From: Riptortus pedestris | Lineage: Eukaryota > Arthropoda > Insecta > Hemiptera > Alydidae | NCBI GenBank assembly: GCA_019009955.1 | Contig: CM032228.1 | Span: 125,482,001 to 125,546,000 of the forward strand | Length of the DNA stretch: 64,000 nt | Direction of reading: 5' to 3' | Part shown: one piece after another, positions 49,086 through 64,000 of the stretch | How the letters are laid out: each line of letters begins with the position of its first letter | How positions within the stretch are numbered: the stretch's first letter is position 1 | Position numbers and translations under genes: made by a program | Notes under the pieces: generated by a model | What the model saw: only the letters and a program-made list of their open reading frames with translations | Database searches by the model: none | Told to the model about the DNA's origin: nothing

Positions 49086-49755
49086 TGACTACGTAGAGTT
49101 CCACAGTGGTTGCCTTAACTCCGTAGCCTTACGTTACGTAGCCGTAGCACGGTAGGCTCATTCTTCTACGTTGCCTTAACTGCGTATGGTCGGTCATTCT
49201 TCTTCGTAGCTTTAGCTCCGTAGGCTCATTCTTCTACGCAGCCTTAACTACGTTTGGTCATTCTTCAACGTAGTCTTACCTCCGTTGGCTCCTTCTTCTA
49301 CGCAGCCTTACCTACGTTTGGTCTTTCTTCTACGTAGTCTTACCTCCGTAGGCTCATTCTTCTACGCAGCCTTAACTAAGTTTGGTCATTCGTCTACGTA
49401 GTCTTACCTCCGTAGGCTCATTCTTCTACGCAGCCTTAACTACGTTTGGTCATTCGTCTACGTAGTCTTACCTCCGTAGGCTCATTCTTCTACGTTGCCT
49501 TAAATGTGTATGGTCATTCTTCTACGTAGTCTTTCCTCAGTAGGATCATTCATCTACGCAGCCTTAATTACCTATGGTCATCCTTCTAAGTAGTCTTACC
49601 TCCGTAGGCTCATTCTTCTACGCAGCCTTAACTACGTATGGTGATTCTTCTACGTAGTCTTACCTCCGTAGGCTCATTCTTCTACGCAGCCTTTACTACG
49701 TATGGTCATTCTTCTACGTGGTCTTACCTCCGTAGGCTCATTCTTCTACCTTCTT
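49086..49755. repeat. 32/64-bp minisatellite, about 21 half-units
   Basis: Two alternating 32-bp half-units, TTCTACGCAGCCTTAACTAC... and GTCTACGTAGTCTTACCTCC..., each ending GGTCATTC or GGCTCATTC, make a 64-bp higher-order unit. TACGTA palindromes recur throughout. The ends (about 49086-49200 and after 49740) are degenerate. There is no long open frame. Confidence 0.93.
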
Positions 49756-50284
49756 CTTAAGAGTTATAACTATTACGGCTCTAAGAGCAAGGTCTATCAA
49801 GCATATGTATTTAACTCAACAGAACTCGTTTGAAATTGTTGTTTTAAAACTTTTCTAGCCTTGTGAGCAATTGAATCACTCCGAAACAGTGGTGCAACAC
49901 TTACAGCTGTGCATTTAGCAAATTAGTTTAAGCCCACCCTGCCGCACCATGCTATCCTTAGTGGATTGCAGCAAAATACTGGTCAAGGCCCCTCTGATAC
50001 TAAACACTTTTACAATTTTTCAGTCGGTATTATACCAATTTTTTTCGGTTCGCTATTATACTGAATACTTTCGTGGAAACGTGAGCTCTACCATCATTAT
50101 GATAAGCTCCAATTAACATATCCCCAAATATTGGGTGGTTGTTTCTATAAACAGAATGTCCTGATTCCCGAGGAAACGAACAAGAAATGGAAAAGATACA
50201 AAGACAGTAGTTATCGATAACTTCTGCAAGAAACTGTCAATCAATAATGCCTTTAGAAAGGGTGGAGTGAATTCTTTTCAAGGA
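49756..50284. other. no recognised gene
   Basis: Unassigned DNA between the minisatellite and a family M copy. Confidence 0.4.
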
Positions 50285-50544
50285 TCCATAAATGTTGTTA
50301 TGTACATCTTTTCACTATCTTGATTATTAACTGTGATATTTGCATTTTTTAGTTTTCGGTCTTCAGTAAAGCCCTACTCCTACTCATCTCATATTAACAA
50401 TGTTCTACAATATTATGTTATGAAGCACTTTATTTGAAACTTAAATACCAAGTATAGTCTTCATTGAACTTTTAGGTTTTGAGATAAATGCAAATACGTG
50501 GCACGCGTGGGAAATCTGCTTAACGCAGCCCCTGCGTGACGGAC
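50285..50544 (-). repeat. family M left half, minus orientation
   Basis: On the minus strand, from 50544 it reads GTCCGTCACGCAGGGGCTGC, AGCAGATTTCCCACGCG and then the first ~200 bp of the body (ATTTGCATTTATCTCAAAAC...). The right half with its TA tract and palindrome is missing, so the copy is truncated at about 50285. Confidence 0.75.
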
Positions 50545-50769
50545 TTTTTTCTTATCGTGGTGTGGAGGTAACGGTGGCCCTATTGGAGAGCTACTTTACC
50601 TTAACAGGACTGGGCGCAATTGAAGCAGCAGAAGATGATAGCTTTAAGGGCTTTGTTCTTTCCCTGTGGTTTCTTTAGTAAGTCCTTCTCGGTGAAGAAC
50701 CGAGGGCTTCGGTGCAAAAATTGTTGCATCCCATGGCACATTCAACGCTCATCGACGCATTAAGAACCC

Positions 50770-50771
<2 letters not shown>

Positions 50772-50817
<46 letters not shown>

Positions 50818-51015
50818 GTAACCTCTGTCTGTACATTGATTTTTTTCTCGAAATTTCAAAATAACTTTTCGTTTCACATATCATAGACACCATAACTGTA
50901 TTTTGTTTCTTTGGTGTATGTTTGTTTGTTGCTTTTCACGCATAAACGGCTGAACCAAATTTTATGAAATTTGGTATGTATATTACTACTAACCCAACTT
51001 AGAATTTAGGCTATG
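50772..51015 (-). repeat. family C tail with (TA)n, minus orientation
   Basis: The reverse complement of the family C tail: (TA)n (50773-50811), then TAACCTCTGTCTGTACATTG, AAATAACTTTTCGTTTCACAT and the GGCTGAACCAAATTTTATGA block. It stops at about 51015, so only the 3' portion of an element remains, as expected of 5' truncation. Confidence 0.8.
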
Positions 51016-51735
51016 AGTCATTCCATGTCAAATCAACCAAAAAAAAAAATGATTTTGACACCCATGTTTTCAGATTTTGTTGATTTTTTTTTGGGTGTTC
51101 TATTCATTGATTTGAGAAACCATGCCATATATTTTTAATATATCTTTAACGGTTTGGATTTTATGGCCCCTTAAAGTTTTGTTATTTTCGTGTTGTTTAT
51201 CGACAGGGAACAGTAAAATTAATTTGTTCTGAATTCAAAAATAATTTGTAACTTTCTTATTTATGAACCAATTTTGATGAAAATTTTTGTGTGTATTCAT
51301 AAATATATTTAAAAACAATAAAAAAATAAACAAAGGTACGAAGTAAGTATTTGTGACCAGAAAAAAATTTCAAAGTGTCAATTTGAGTTTTTCAGAAAGT
51401 AAATACATAGTTTCCCATTAAATTGAATATATCCAAAAGGGAAAAGGATAATCATGAAATTCTTTTTTTGTTTTGGTTCTAAGACATGTGATCTATCACC
51501 TAACGTAATAAAATGAATGGTTATTTGACTCCTTCATTGTTTATTCCAAGTTTAAAATAAATATTTATAAAAATTTACAAGTTTTTATGAATTAAAAGAA
51601 AATTATAAATAAAGGTATTTAAAAAGATAGTTACATTACACAGGTTTATTCTAAATGAAATATCGTTTACGTTATAGGATTCATCAGTCTAAAATGTACT
51701 TTGATATGTACAATTCTTACCCTAAACAACGTTAT
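51016..51735. other. non-coding segment starting GAGTCATTCCATGTC
   Basis: Directly beyond the family C tail is GAGTCATTCCATGTCAAATC, followed by about 400 bp rich in A/T runs. It may be a separate repeat family, but no second copy exists in the window to prove it. Confidence 0.35.
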
Positions 51736-51868
51736 TTTGGTCAGTGTCGAAGCCCAAGGACACCACTGGACCTTATTATTCAAAATTATATAGATATTAT
51801 TCAAAAATCGCGTCATGAGTCCTCAATAGCTAGTTTACCTAAAGGTAAATTTGCTAGAAATTGAATTA
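51736..51868 (+). repeat. family M right-end fragment
   Basis: ATTTTGGTCAGTGTCG, then AAAATCGCGTCATGAGTCCTC and a palindrome variant TAGCTAGTTTACC / GGTAAATTTGCTA centred on TAAA. The two palindrome arms changed together (TTTACC with GGTAAA), unlike the common TTTCCC/GGGAAA form. Confidence 0.6.
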
Positions 51869-52430
51869 TTATTACTGTCTGTGTATGCCATTAATCATTT
51901 TTTCTAGTTTAATAAGTTAAATGTAAGATTAGTTATTGATGATGCTTTTTTTCTTCATTTAAATGAATATTTCATGTTATATATAATAATTATAGTCACT
52001 CATACTCTATGAAAAATCGTGGTAAGGTATATCATGTAAAGAATAAAAAATAAGTGAATATTTATTTAAAAATTTGACTGATATACATTATCACTAAAAC
52101 ATCAGCTGTATTCGGTGATAAGTGCCACGTTGGTTGGCTTTCTTTTCAGAGAGAACTCGTTTATTAAAGCTTTTCTACAGAAAGATAATCCGGGTTTCTT
52201 TTTACTTTACTCACCTTTCAGTTTAAGCAGTGTTTATCCTATGGCATTAGTTATGATAGCTTCAAAAACAAGTTGGATGTCAAATTTACAGATATTTAGT
52301 TGCTTTTACCAGCTTTCTGTCCAGGACGATAGCTTTTCTGTCTTCTTCGTGGTGTTCTTCTTTACTCTATCAACTCATTATATCTTTGGTCCACATTTTA
52401 TTTTATTTATTGCAATATACCGCATCTACT
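51869..52430. other. no recognised gene
   Basis: A plus-strand frame of 108 codons at 52115-52441 has a hydrophobic, Phe-rich reading. It runs up to the 3' end of the opposite-strand LINE and is not supported as a gene. Confidence 0.35.
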
Positions 52431-52439
52431 ATTGTCAAT

Positions 52440-52990
52440 AACTGTAGGTGGTCCCATATTTCTTGAAACAAACAAGTTACTGTTAAAAATACATAAAGCC
52501 TTTTTACGTCGTCTTCATCGTCTCTACGGAGTTCTTTTAGGTTCTGTTAATGGTTCAAAGCTCTTCTTGGAAGATCGTATTTCTTACAATTGAGGAGAAG
52601 ATGTGAGGAGGTAAGATGGACATTACATCAATCGCAGGTTGGTGGGAATAAACCCTTCAATAAATAACTATGTGTTAATTATGTGTTTCCAATGCGGACA
52701 CCGGCAAGAACGACCTCCTCTTTTCGGATTTTTCTACTTACAGTGTTCCAACGCTCGGTAATTTCTTTGATTTGTCGCAGTTTATTGTCGTGTTTTTTCG
52801 TCCAGTCTGACTTCCACCTTTGAAGTATGAGCTTTTGGAACTCTCGTTTCTAATCGTATGGGGAGTTGAAGGTTGCTGTTGTTCCATCTTCTCGAGCAGC
52901 TAATCCATTCAACAAGCTTCCAAATGCGCAATTTCATTACCCTCCAAACCAAAATGTGAGGGAACCCAAACAAGTGATATATTTTGGTTG
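52440..52990 (-). pseudogene. non-LTR retrotransposon 3' end: RNase H and Cys-His tail
   Basis: On the minus strand, 52989-52909 reads NQNISLVWVPSHFGLEGNEI and then AHLEAC and TGA. This is the RNase H signature of Jockey-like LINE polymerases (WVPSH-x-G-x-x-GNE-x-A). In a later frame, 52640-52452 reads CD, stop, CNVHLTSSHLLLNCKKY, which fits the C-x2-C-x(n)-H-x4-C tail that ends these ORF2 proteins, followed by LPRRALN. Frameshifts and stops separate the two parts. The reverse transcriptase domain was not found upstream (53000-53450). Confidence 0.85.
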
Positions 52991-53455
52991 GTCCATAATT
53001 GCCGGCAACCCACCAATATAATATTCGATGGTTTCGATCTTTATGATCTTGCTTTGAGTTTCTCTGTCTGAGTTTTATCTTTCCACTCCTGCCTTTCCTA
53101 TCGTAACCTCTTATCTGCCTTTCAAATTGTGTGAAATCTATTTTTTCACATTCTTTCTCCCCCCTCCCCCGAGAGTCCTTGCACCATTCTATTTTGGGTC
53201 TATTAAAGCCCTGAGAATCCCTAGTTCAAAGTTGATGACACCTCATTTTCTATTCCCTATTCCTCCTATAGTAAAACTCCTGTGTGATTGAAACTTAAAG
53301 TAAACATAATTATCTACAGGGAAGCTAAAAGTGAAAATCAAATGAAAAGGAGAAGGGTTTTACAGATGAATAAAACAAAAAAATACCACCATTTTTGTTA
53401 GTATTTGATTCTGAGAAAAATGTATAAAAGAACAATTGTAGGCTATTTCATTTAA

Positions 53456-53665
53456 GACAACATTAATTATATCAGGATTGGTCACACATACCTGACACAT
53501 AGACATTTAATGACAAGGACTGATAACCCTATTTGCAAATACTGCAACAAACATCTTACGATAAAACACATACTGACAGACTGCATCCAACGGAAAAACC
53601 TTCACATACCCTACGATATGACAGAACTATTCACTGCACCAGCCAATATATTCCACAAATTCTAA
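53456..53665 (+). pseudogene. non-LTR retrotransposon ORF2 C-terminal tail
   Basis: One frame from about 53456 to TAA 53663 reads NYIRIGHTYLTHRHLMT, then PICKYCNKHLTIKHILTDC. This is the typical LINE ORF2 ending (R-x-GHT-x-LTH...L...C-x2-C...LT-x-x-H-x-L-x-x-C). It keeps all three Cys and the His. No upstream RNase H is seen, consistent with 5' truncation. It lies on the opposite strand from, and about 470 bp away from, the previous fragment. Confidence 0.88.
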
Positions 53666-57766
<4,101 letters not shown>

Positions 57767-58799
57767 AGCTCAGATACCCGGCTTCACCCGGGAATTTATT
57801 TGAGACTGAATGGTGATGGTATTTCTTTTGCCAAGGCTTTATTGTTCAATATATTTTGACATTTACCCGTCCCAGTGTTTAGGGTCTATACCCGTCGTTG
57901 CTGTGGATTTGTTAATAATAAAATTAATTTTTTATGTAAGACTTCACTGTCGTCCATATTGTCATATTTCCCGTTTCCTGTGCATTATGCATAGATTTGA
58001 ATTATTAAGGACGAAATATTAACATAGATTTGAATTTATTATTCCAGGAGAGGTACCTGGTAGTTGATATTGTAAAGAATTGTTGAACATATCAATATTT
58101 CTATATAAGCGAATTACTTGCTTCATGCATAATTCCCGAAAAAAATGTATAAAACAAAAGTAACTCTAAATAACAAAGTAAACAACGTTTGTTATGAGCA
58201 CGTTTATCGAAAAACAAATAGACAAAGAAATATCGCGAGTTTTTATTTCAGGCCTCCCTCATAACCCCCACTCCCGTTTGGACCTACAAATTTTAATATA
58301 GCTTAAAATCATGGAAGAATTAATGCTAATTCACATTCCGAGTTTTGTTAATCAATCAATGTTCAATCGTTAGTGCCCAACAAAATTGTTCACTTCCGTT
58401 ATTGTTTTTAGCGTATATCACGTTTATAATACGTTATACGAAAAAAGTGTATATATTAAAAGTTACTCTAAATAACAAAATAAACAACTTTTGTTATGTT
58501 CATACTTGCCGAAAAACCAATAGGAAACGAAATATCGCTATTTTTGATTTCAGGACTTTCTTATAACCCCCACTCTTGTTTGTCTTAGAGAATATTAATA
58601 TAGCCTAAAGTCTAAGTTGGGCTAGTAGTAATAAACATACCATGTTTCATAAAATTCGGTTCAGCCAATTATGCGTGAAAAGGTAACAAATAAACAAACA
58701 CACACGAATGAAACAAAATGCAGTTATGGTGCCTATGACATGTGAAACGAAAAGTTATCGTGAAATTTCGCGTAAAAAATCAATGTACAGACAGTGGTT

Positions 58800-58804
<5 letters not shown>
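57767..58804 (+). mobile_element. family C element, copy 4
   Basis: Head as in the copies at 16036 and 18014 (GATACCCGGCTTCACCCGGG, ACTGAATGGTGATGGTAT, TTTACCCGTCCCAGTG). Two inverted-repeat modules lie near 58157 and 58456, and the standard tail (CGGTTCAGCC..., AAACAAACACACACG, GTGAAATTTCGCG) ends in (TA)n. Length about 1.04 kb. It is non-coding. Confidence 0.75.

Positions 58805-58871
<67 letters not shown>
58805..58871. repeat. (TA)n linker between two family C copies
   Basis: About 33 TA dinucleotides sit exactly between the tail of one family C copy and the CTAGCTCAGATACCCGG head of the next. In the 16-kb array the equivalent linker is only about 5 repeats, so linker length varies greatly. 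Confidence 0.95.
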
Positions 58872-58873
<2 letters not shown>

Positions 58874-60931
58874 TAGCTCAGATACCCGGCTTCGCCCGGG
58901 AATTGATTTGAGGCTGAATGGTGATGGTATTTTTTTGGGCAAGGCTTCAATATTTACAACTACACTTCCCGTCGGCGCGGATTGTTTTGCTGTGAGGGTC
59001 AGGCAGGCGACTTCTAAATGAGAAATTTTATATTTGAAGAATAAATAAAAATGTGTTCCTAATCTATCCCTTGCCACTTTTTAACTCACCTTTTTGAATA
59101 CTTCAAATTATAATCATGGATAGTATTTATTACATTAAATATCGTCTATAATGAAACTTATTTCCTGTCAATAACCAATCCGAGCACATATAGTTTAAGC
59201 ATAGTTTAGCACGTAAGGTTATATTCATAATAGTAGATCTCAGTGGTAATCACTTCCCGTAATGCCCAGCATTTCACAGGAAATTAATAAACTCAATTAA
59301 CTCTATTAGCCTCCGTCTATTTCCGCTCTCGCATTAGTGCATAGCATTAAATTATTAAGGGCAAAATATTATTGCAATAATTTATCTACCTGATGGAATT
59401 AAATAATATTGTTACCCAAAAATAATTTCAATTATATTCAAAAAGCTAGTCGGGGGAAGAGATCGTAGCCGTCCCTGCAATCTAAGTAATACTTTAAACA
59501 ATCATATCGGGTTTAAGAGCATTTTGTCTTTTGTCTTAATGACATTAACGTTTAATTGTTATGATAGTCCTTATTTGTTTCAATAACATGAAGATATCGG
59601 AAATAAGATAGTATATAACCAAAATCAAAGAGTTTGATTCCCTACTACTTCCCCTATCACTCCTTGAGGAAATTCAGCACGATTTTTTTTTTTTAAATAA
59701 TACATTATACAAATTAAATAATGGAAATGCTCTTATAGTTTAAATTTCTATTGGGAATAAATAACAAAGTTATTTTCTATGGAAAATAAATAAATGAGGC
59801 GAAGGGGGAAGGGGATTTATAATCTCACTAATCCGAGTCATACTTAGTAGTACTAAATAATCGAAATAGATAAGGCTAAAACATAACATCATTTGTCATA
59901 ATATGCCTATATTAAAAACACTTAAATAAGTACTAATAAAATCGTCGACTCCCGCTATAGATTTAGCTTATATCCCGTATTTACTTCATTTTACGACATA
60001 AGTGAATGAAACAAAAGTTGCTCTAAATAACAAAGTGAACAACACCCCCATAGAAAATGAAATATCACTATTTTAATTTCGGGCCTCCCTTATAACCCCC
60101 ACTCCTGTCCGTCCCTAGAAATGTTAGTATGGCTTATTATAAGGAAGGCTTTAGTGCTAATACACATACTGAGTTTTATTTAGTTCAGCTGAGACTCTGG
60201 TGCCAAATAAAATTGACTCCCGCTATAATTTTTAGTATATAACGCCTTTATACTTCGATATACGACAAAAGTGTATATAACAAAAATTACTCTAAATAAC
60301 AAAATAAACAACTTTTGTTATGTGCATAATTGCCGAAAATGCATTAGGAAACGAAATATCGCTATTTTTAATTTCAGCCCTCCCTTATAACCCCCACTCC
60401 TGCCCGTCCCTAGAAATGTTGGTATGACTTGTTATAATGAAAGCGTTAGTACTAATACATATACCGAGTTTTATTTATTTCAGTTGGGTCTTTTGTCCCA
60501 AATAAATTAGTTCACTTCCGCTATAGGTTTTAGCGTATATCTCGTTTATAATTCGGTATACGAAAAAAGTGCATATAACAAAAGTTACTCTAAATAACAA
60601 AACAAACAACTTTTTTAATGTTCATATTTGCCAAAAAACCAATAGGAAACGAAATATCGCTATTTTTAATTCCAGGCCTCCCTTATAACCCCCACTCCTG
60701 TTCGTCTCAGAGAATATTGGAATAGCCTAAAGTCGAAGTTGGGTTAATAGTAATATACATACCAAGTTTCATATTACTCGGTTGAGCCGTTTATGCTTGA
60801 AAAGGTTAGAAACAAACAAACAAACAAACAGACACCAAAGAAACAAAATGCAGTTATGGTGTCTATGACATGTGAAACGAAAAGTTATCGTGAAATTTCG
60901 CGAAAAAAATCAATGTACAGACAGAGGTTAC

Positions 60932-60944
<13 letters not shown>
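58872..60944 (+). mobile_element. family C element, copy 5
   Basis: The head is of the other subtype, shared with the copy at 14778 (TTTACAACTACACTTCCCGT, GAAGAATAAATAAAAATGTG, ATCATGGATAGTATTTATTA). A unique-looking stretch (about 59170-59930) follows, then three modules (near 60010, cut short; 60277; 60577) and the standard tail. The middle stretch may be an insertion or sequence specific to this copy. (TA)n continues at 60938-61003. Confidence 0.7.
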
Positions 60945-61003
<59 letters not shown>

Positions 61004-61007
<4 letters not shown>

Positions 61008-61305
61008 TACAACCAATCAAACCACAGGTATAAATTATGATATGAAAAAAAAATGCCTAAATGGTATTTTGATAAGCCCCACCTTAATAATAAAAACAAA
61101 ATACCCTAATGTGGTAAAAGAACCACTGATTAACACTGAGCTGGTTATTCATCAGCAGAGTGTGCATCACAGCGTACTCTTAGAAAATAACACCACCATC
61201 TAGAAGAAGTTGTCACATTAAATAGTTTCCTCAATATATTACAGTTGATCAGTGTCCATACGAACTACAATAACTTGGGCTAAATACGTTTTGTTGGGGT
61301 GTAGC

Positions 61306-61310
<5 letters not shown>
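61004..61310. other. unassigned DNA after the family C array
   Basis: A plus-strand frame continues from the TA tract to 61203 by chance. It has no recognised domain. Confidence 0.35.

Positions 61311-61394
<84 letters not shown>
61311..61394. repeat. (TA)n then (GA)n microsatellite
   Basis: About 54 bp of TA followed by about 29 bp of GA. Confidence 0.95.
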
Positions 61395-61397
<3 letters not shown>

Positions 61398-62334
61398 GAT
61401 GAAAACCTCGCCAGGAACCTATTATTTTTAACAATCGTTATCATATACATATAGCATACATATACACGATCATAAACATTCTAAACAAAAAATATAGAAC
61501 TGAATAGAGCAAATAAATTCTAAAAAATAGGTATTTCATATAGATGATTTTTCCTGATGAATACACAAGGTTAATGCACATCACTTAAATTTATGACAAA
61601 AGTTAACTGGGGTGTTTATGTTAAAAATTATCATGATGGAAGATTTCGTAAAACGAAAATTAAATATCGAGCGGTTGTATTATAGTGCGATTTTTGGGGG
61701 GAAAATTACATTATCATTCTTATTGATAATGTAATGTCCTATAATTGTTCTTGTCTCTCTTTATTTGGTTTATATCTTTTTAAATTTTGCAAAATTACTG
61801 TTGAGAATTACTTATATTTATAGGGGAAAAAACAAGAATATTTTATATATACTCGGCTAAGATCACAGTAATCATATTTTCTTTATAATCAAATATTTTA
61901 AAAAGATAAAAAGGAGATGAAGGAAAGCATCGAAAATTTGTTTTAGCAAACATTAAGTTACAAAGGGGCCAGTGTCAAAGATAAGACTGAAAAAGTAAAG
62001 AAAAATATCGCTTCCTTTTCAGGTTGATCTCCCAGAGTTAGAGGTAAATTGTATTTCAGAGGGACCTTGGCAACAAAAGCCAATGTTTGGCTTTGTGTTC
62101 CTACCATTTTAACATTAATGTTAACCATTTCGAGAAATATAATAAAGTACATTAGATACTTAGGCTTCTGGAAACAGTTTTATTTAAAAGTTATCTTATG
62201 TTTATTTTCATTAATGTTGAAACAAGTTTTACTTTTTTAAAAGTATTTAATTAAGCTATATTCACTATTAGAGCATATTGTTACGTTTTATTACTAAACC
62301 AATTATAAACGTTGTTAATAAGAGTTCTTTTGTA
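61395..62334. other. no recognised gene
   Basis: A minus-strand frame at 61958-62152 and a plus-strand frame at 62049-62240 overlap, and neither shows a domain. A 9-base inverted pair TTGATAATG / CATTATCAA-like sequence near 61710-61730 is minor. Confidence 0.35.
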
Positions 62335-62833
62335 TTGCAAAATTAAATACTCACAAATTTCACAGTTTTTATCACTGCACCATTTATTTCACAATGCACA
62401 ATACACTTGGTAATTATTCTTAATTACTGCTCACAGTATACACTGATAGCGTCACTGTTCTTCAGATTACACAGTCCAATAATTCACTCACGGTCACTGA
62501 AGTACACCAAAAGACGGCACTGCACTCTCCTTTACTTCGCGGAACTGCACTGTCCTTTACTTCGCGGCACTGGTCTGTCTTATACACGGCACTAAACTGT
62601 TACTTACAGTCACCGGGACAACACTGTTCTTCTTATAAAAACACTTTACCGCACTGCACTAAGTCGCACTGTAGCACCGAACGCACATATGAGTACTTGA
62701 GAAGAAAACTGACTCTCTCGCGGCTGGCCGGTTCTTTATAAAGGTCGTCGGCATACATCAAAGGGGAATTGGCGCACTTCCCTAATACGCGACTCTCTCT
62801 CTGAAGGATTATTCACGTATTTAATTTTCGCAA
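62335..62833 (-). mobile_element. ~500-bp unit with short terminal inverted repeats (MITE or solo LTR)
   Basis: TTGCAAAATTAAATAC at 62335-62350 is inverted, with one inserted base, at 62817-62833 (GTATTTAATTTTCGCAA). The interior on the minus strand has a TATA/Inr promoter and then a leader made of repeated CAGTGC and CGCGAAGTAAAGGA-type motifs (a 26-bp near-duplicate at about 62515-62570), with AATAAA near the far end. Promoter plus AATAAA inside one short unit suggests an LTR; the inverted ends suggest a MITE. No target-site duplication or primer-binding site was found. Confidence 0.5.
62710..62744 (-). promoter_or_regulatory. TATA box and initiator, leftward
   Basis: On the minus strand TATAAA begins at 62742. 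A TCAGT initiator has its A at 62712, 30 bases downstream. This is the classic arthropod TATA-to-Inr spacing. The TTTATAAA core is symmetric, but no initiator was found at the matching distance on the plus strand. Transcripts would run left through the CAGTGC-rich leader. Confidence 0.6.
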
Positions 62834-63381
62834 CACTATTAATATTGTGAGTCCATCTCATTCATATACAAGGAGACAAAGACGTTTAGTTTGTAAATTA
62901 ATTTAACATTAAATTAAAATTTTTTTTTAAAACCCTATTCTGGTAAAACATAGAGGTAGTTTATCGCTTTTATGCTAACTTCTTCTGAAACAGCAAATCG
63001 GATTTTAGATTTAACCTGCAGGTCATTGTTTGATGAAATTATGTTGGTGTTAATAAAGTATTTAATTTATGGCATGATTTTTCATGAATATTTGATTGAA
63101 AAACTCTGTAGAGATCTACTAAATGTTTTCGACTAACACTATACAAGCCTCACGAGTTGTGTACGACTACTTAAAAAATCCAACCACTTCAAGAAGTGTT
63201 ATTTTAGCAGATTATTTATTATATATTATTTTATTTTATTTTAGAACAAATGTTCAGGTATGTACTAAAGAGTGATTTATTTCAAGTTTTTTTTTTTTTT
63301 TTGGTTACAATAGTTGATTCCCACTAATAGGATGTCTTGTCAACATTGTCACCTCACGCGCTTTATCAGTAATAACGTTTT
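62834..63381. other. no recognised gene
   Basis: AT-rich DNA with a poly-T run at 63286-63302. Confidence 0.4.
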
Positions 63382-63966
63382 AGCAGATGTCCCTTAAGGG
63401 AAATCAGCTATTGAGGTCGTACTCATGAAGCGATGTTTGATGAATTTCTTCAAATTTCCATTGATCCTGCCCAGGAGATGACGAAAATGAGGTCCATTCA
63501 AAATTATATATATATGTGTGTGTGTGTGTGTGTCTGTTAACACACATTAGGGGGTCACAATTTTTGTTTTATCGGTATCAAACTCGATATTTAATCATTT
63601 AATGTAAAAGGAAAGATCAAGATTGTTAATGGCTGAAATCGGACCAGTGGGAAGGCGTGTTTAGAAGGGAGGATTTTCGAAAATTCGACATATCCCCTTA
63701 CTCTAAGTCAGTACTAGATATACTAAATATTTTGGAATAAAGTTAATGAGTTATATCTAGATATATTTCATTAATTGTTCTTTATGGTCTAGAATAATCC
63801 TATTTATTCAGCGCTTCCGTTGGGAGCTTTTAAAAATTAACTGAACGATTTCTCATTACCGTTTGTATTTACCGGTAGTGTTAAGTGTTAGCAGTATGCA
63901 GATTTCTCTATTGTAAAACTTCACGTGGGAAATCCTCTTAATTTACGCAGCCCCTGCGTGAAGGAC
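63382..63966 (-). mobile_element. family M element, shorter copy, minus orientation
   Basis: On the minus strand it begins GTCCTTCACGCAGGGGCTGC (from 63966) and ends in the TTAA-centred palindrome at 63382. Its inner TA tract is replaced by a short TA plus (TG)n (63504-63533). At 585 bp it lacks part of the body present in the 46.3-kb copy. Confidence 0.8.
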
Positions 63967-64000
63967 TTTTTTACTATTGAAGTTAGCCAAAACGACCGCT

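Noticed and set aside
58733..59077. Minus-strand 114-codon frame through a Tyr-Ile run
   Set aside because: It is an open frame created by (TA)n and family C sequence, which is repeated elsewhere with stops.

Overview
The window looks like an intergenic stretch of a large, AT-rich, repeat-laden animal genome, most likely an insect or another arthropod. The basis is broken relics of three different piggyBac-type transposons, pieces of non-LTR retrotransposons with RNase H and Cys-His tails, tRNA-derived SINE remnants, very long (TA)n and (GA)n microsatellites, and no operons or dense coding. The organism call is inference; no host gene, rRNA or intact tRNA was recognised. The longest open frame (576 codons, minus strand, 42024-43754) is the reading of a 48-bp minisatellite, not a credible conventional gene.

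Layout. 1-10 kb: mostly unassigned AT-rich DNA, a very large (TA)/(GA) microsatellite flanked by a 50-bp direct repeat, and old repeat fragments. 10-14 kb: two neighbouring copies of a palindrome-ended MITE-like family ('family M'), one carrying a near-perfect 54-bp-arm hairpin. 14.7-19 kb: a head-to-tail array of a second, long non-coding family ('family C', CCCGG-headed), built from reiterated modules that each carry a conserved inverted repeat. 21-27 kb: two TTAA-bounded, internally deleted piggyBac elements and a SINE. 28-31 kb: family M copies, a LINE RNase H relic and a second SINE-like relic. 32.2-33.5 kb: five head-to-tail copies of a ~245-bp unit joined by TA tracts. 34.8-35.5 kb: a third piggyBac relic that keeps its C-terminal cysteine-rich finger. 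42-43.8 kb: 48-bp minisatellite. 46-50.5 kb: family M copies and a 32/64-bp minisatellite. 52.4-53.7 kb: two oppositely oriented LINE 3' ends. 57.6-61.4 kb: a second family C array. 62.3-62.8 kb: a ~500-bp unit with short terminal inverted repeats and a TATA/Inr core promoter facing left. The window ends in another family M copy.

Nothing here works as a pathway. The common thread is non-autonomous mobile DNA tied to TA-rich tracts: families M and C and the 245-bp unit all contain or abut long (TA)n, and two of them occur as head-to-tail arrays joined by TA tracts. The best candidates for something undescribed are family C with its modular hairpins, family M with palindromes at both ends, the 117-bp hairpin at 11.7 kb, and the coding-phase 48-bp minisatellite. 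All family assignments come from reading the sequence by eye; none was searched against a database.
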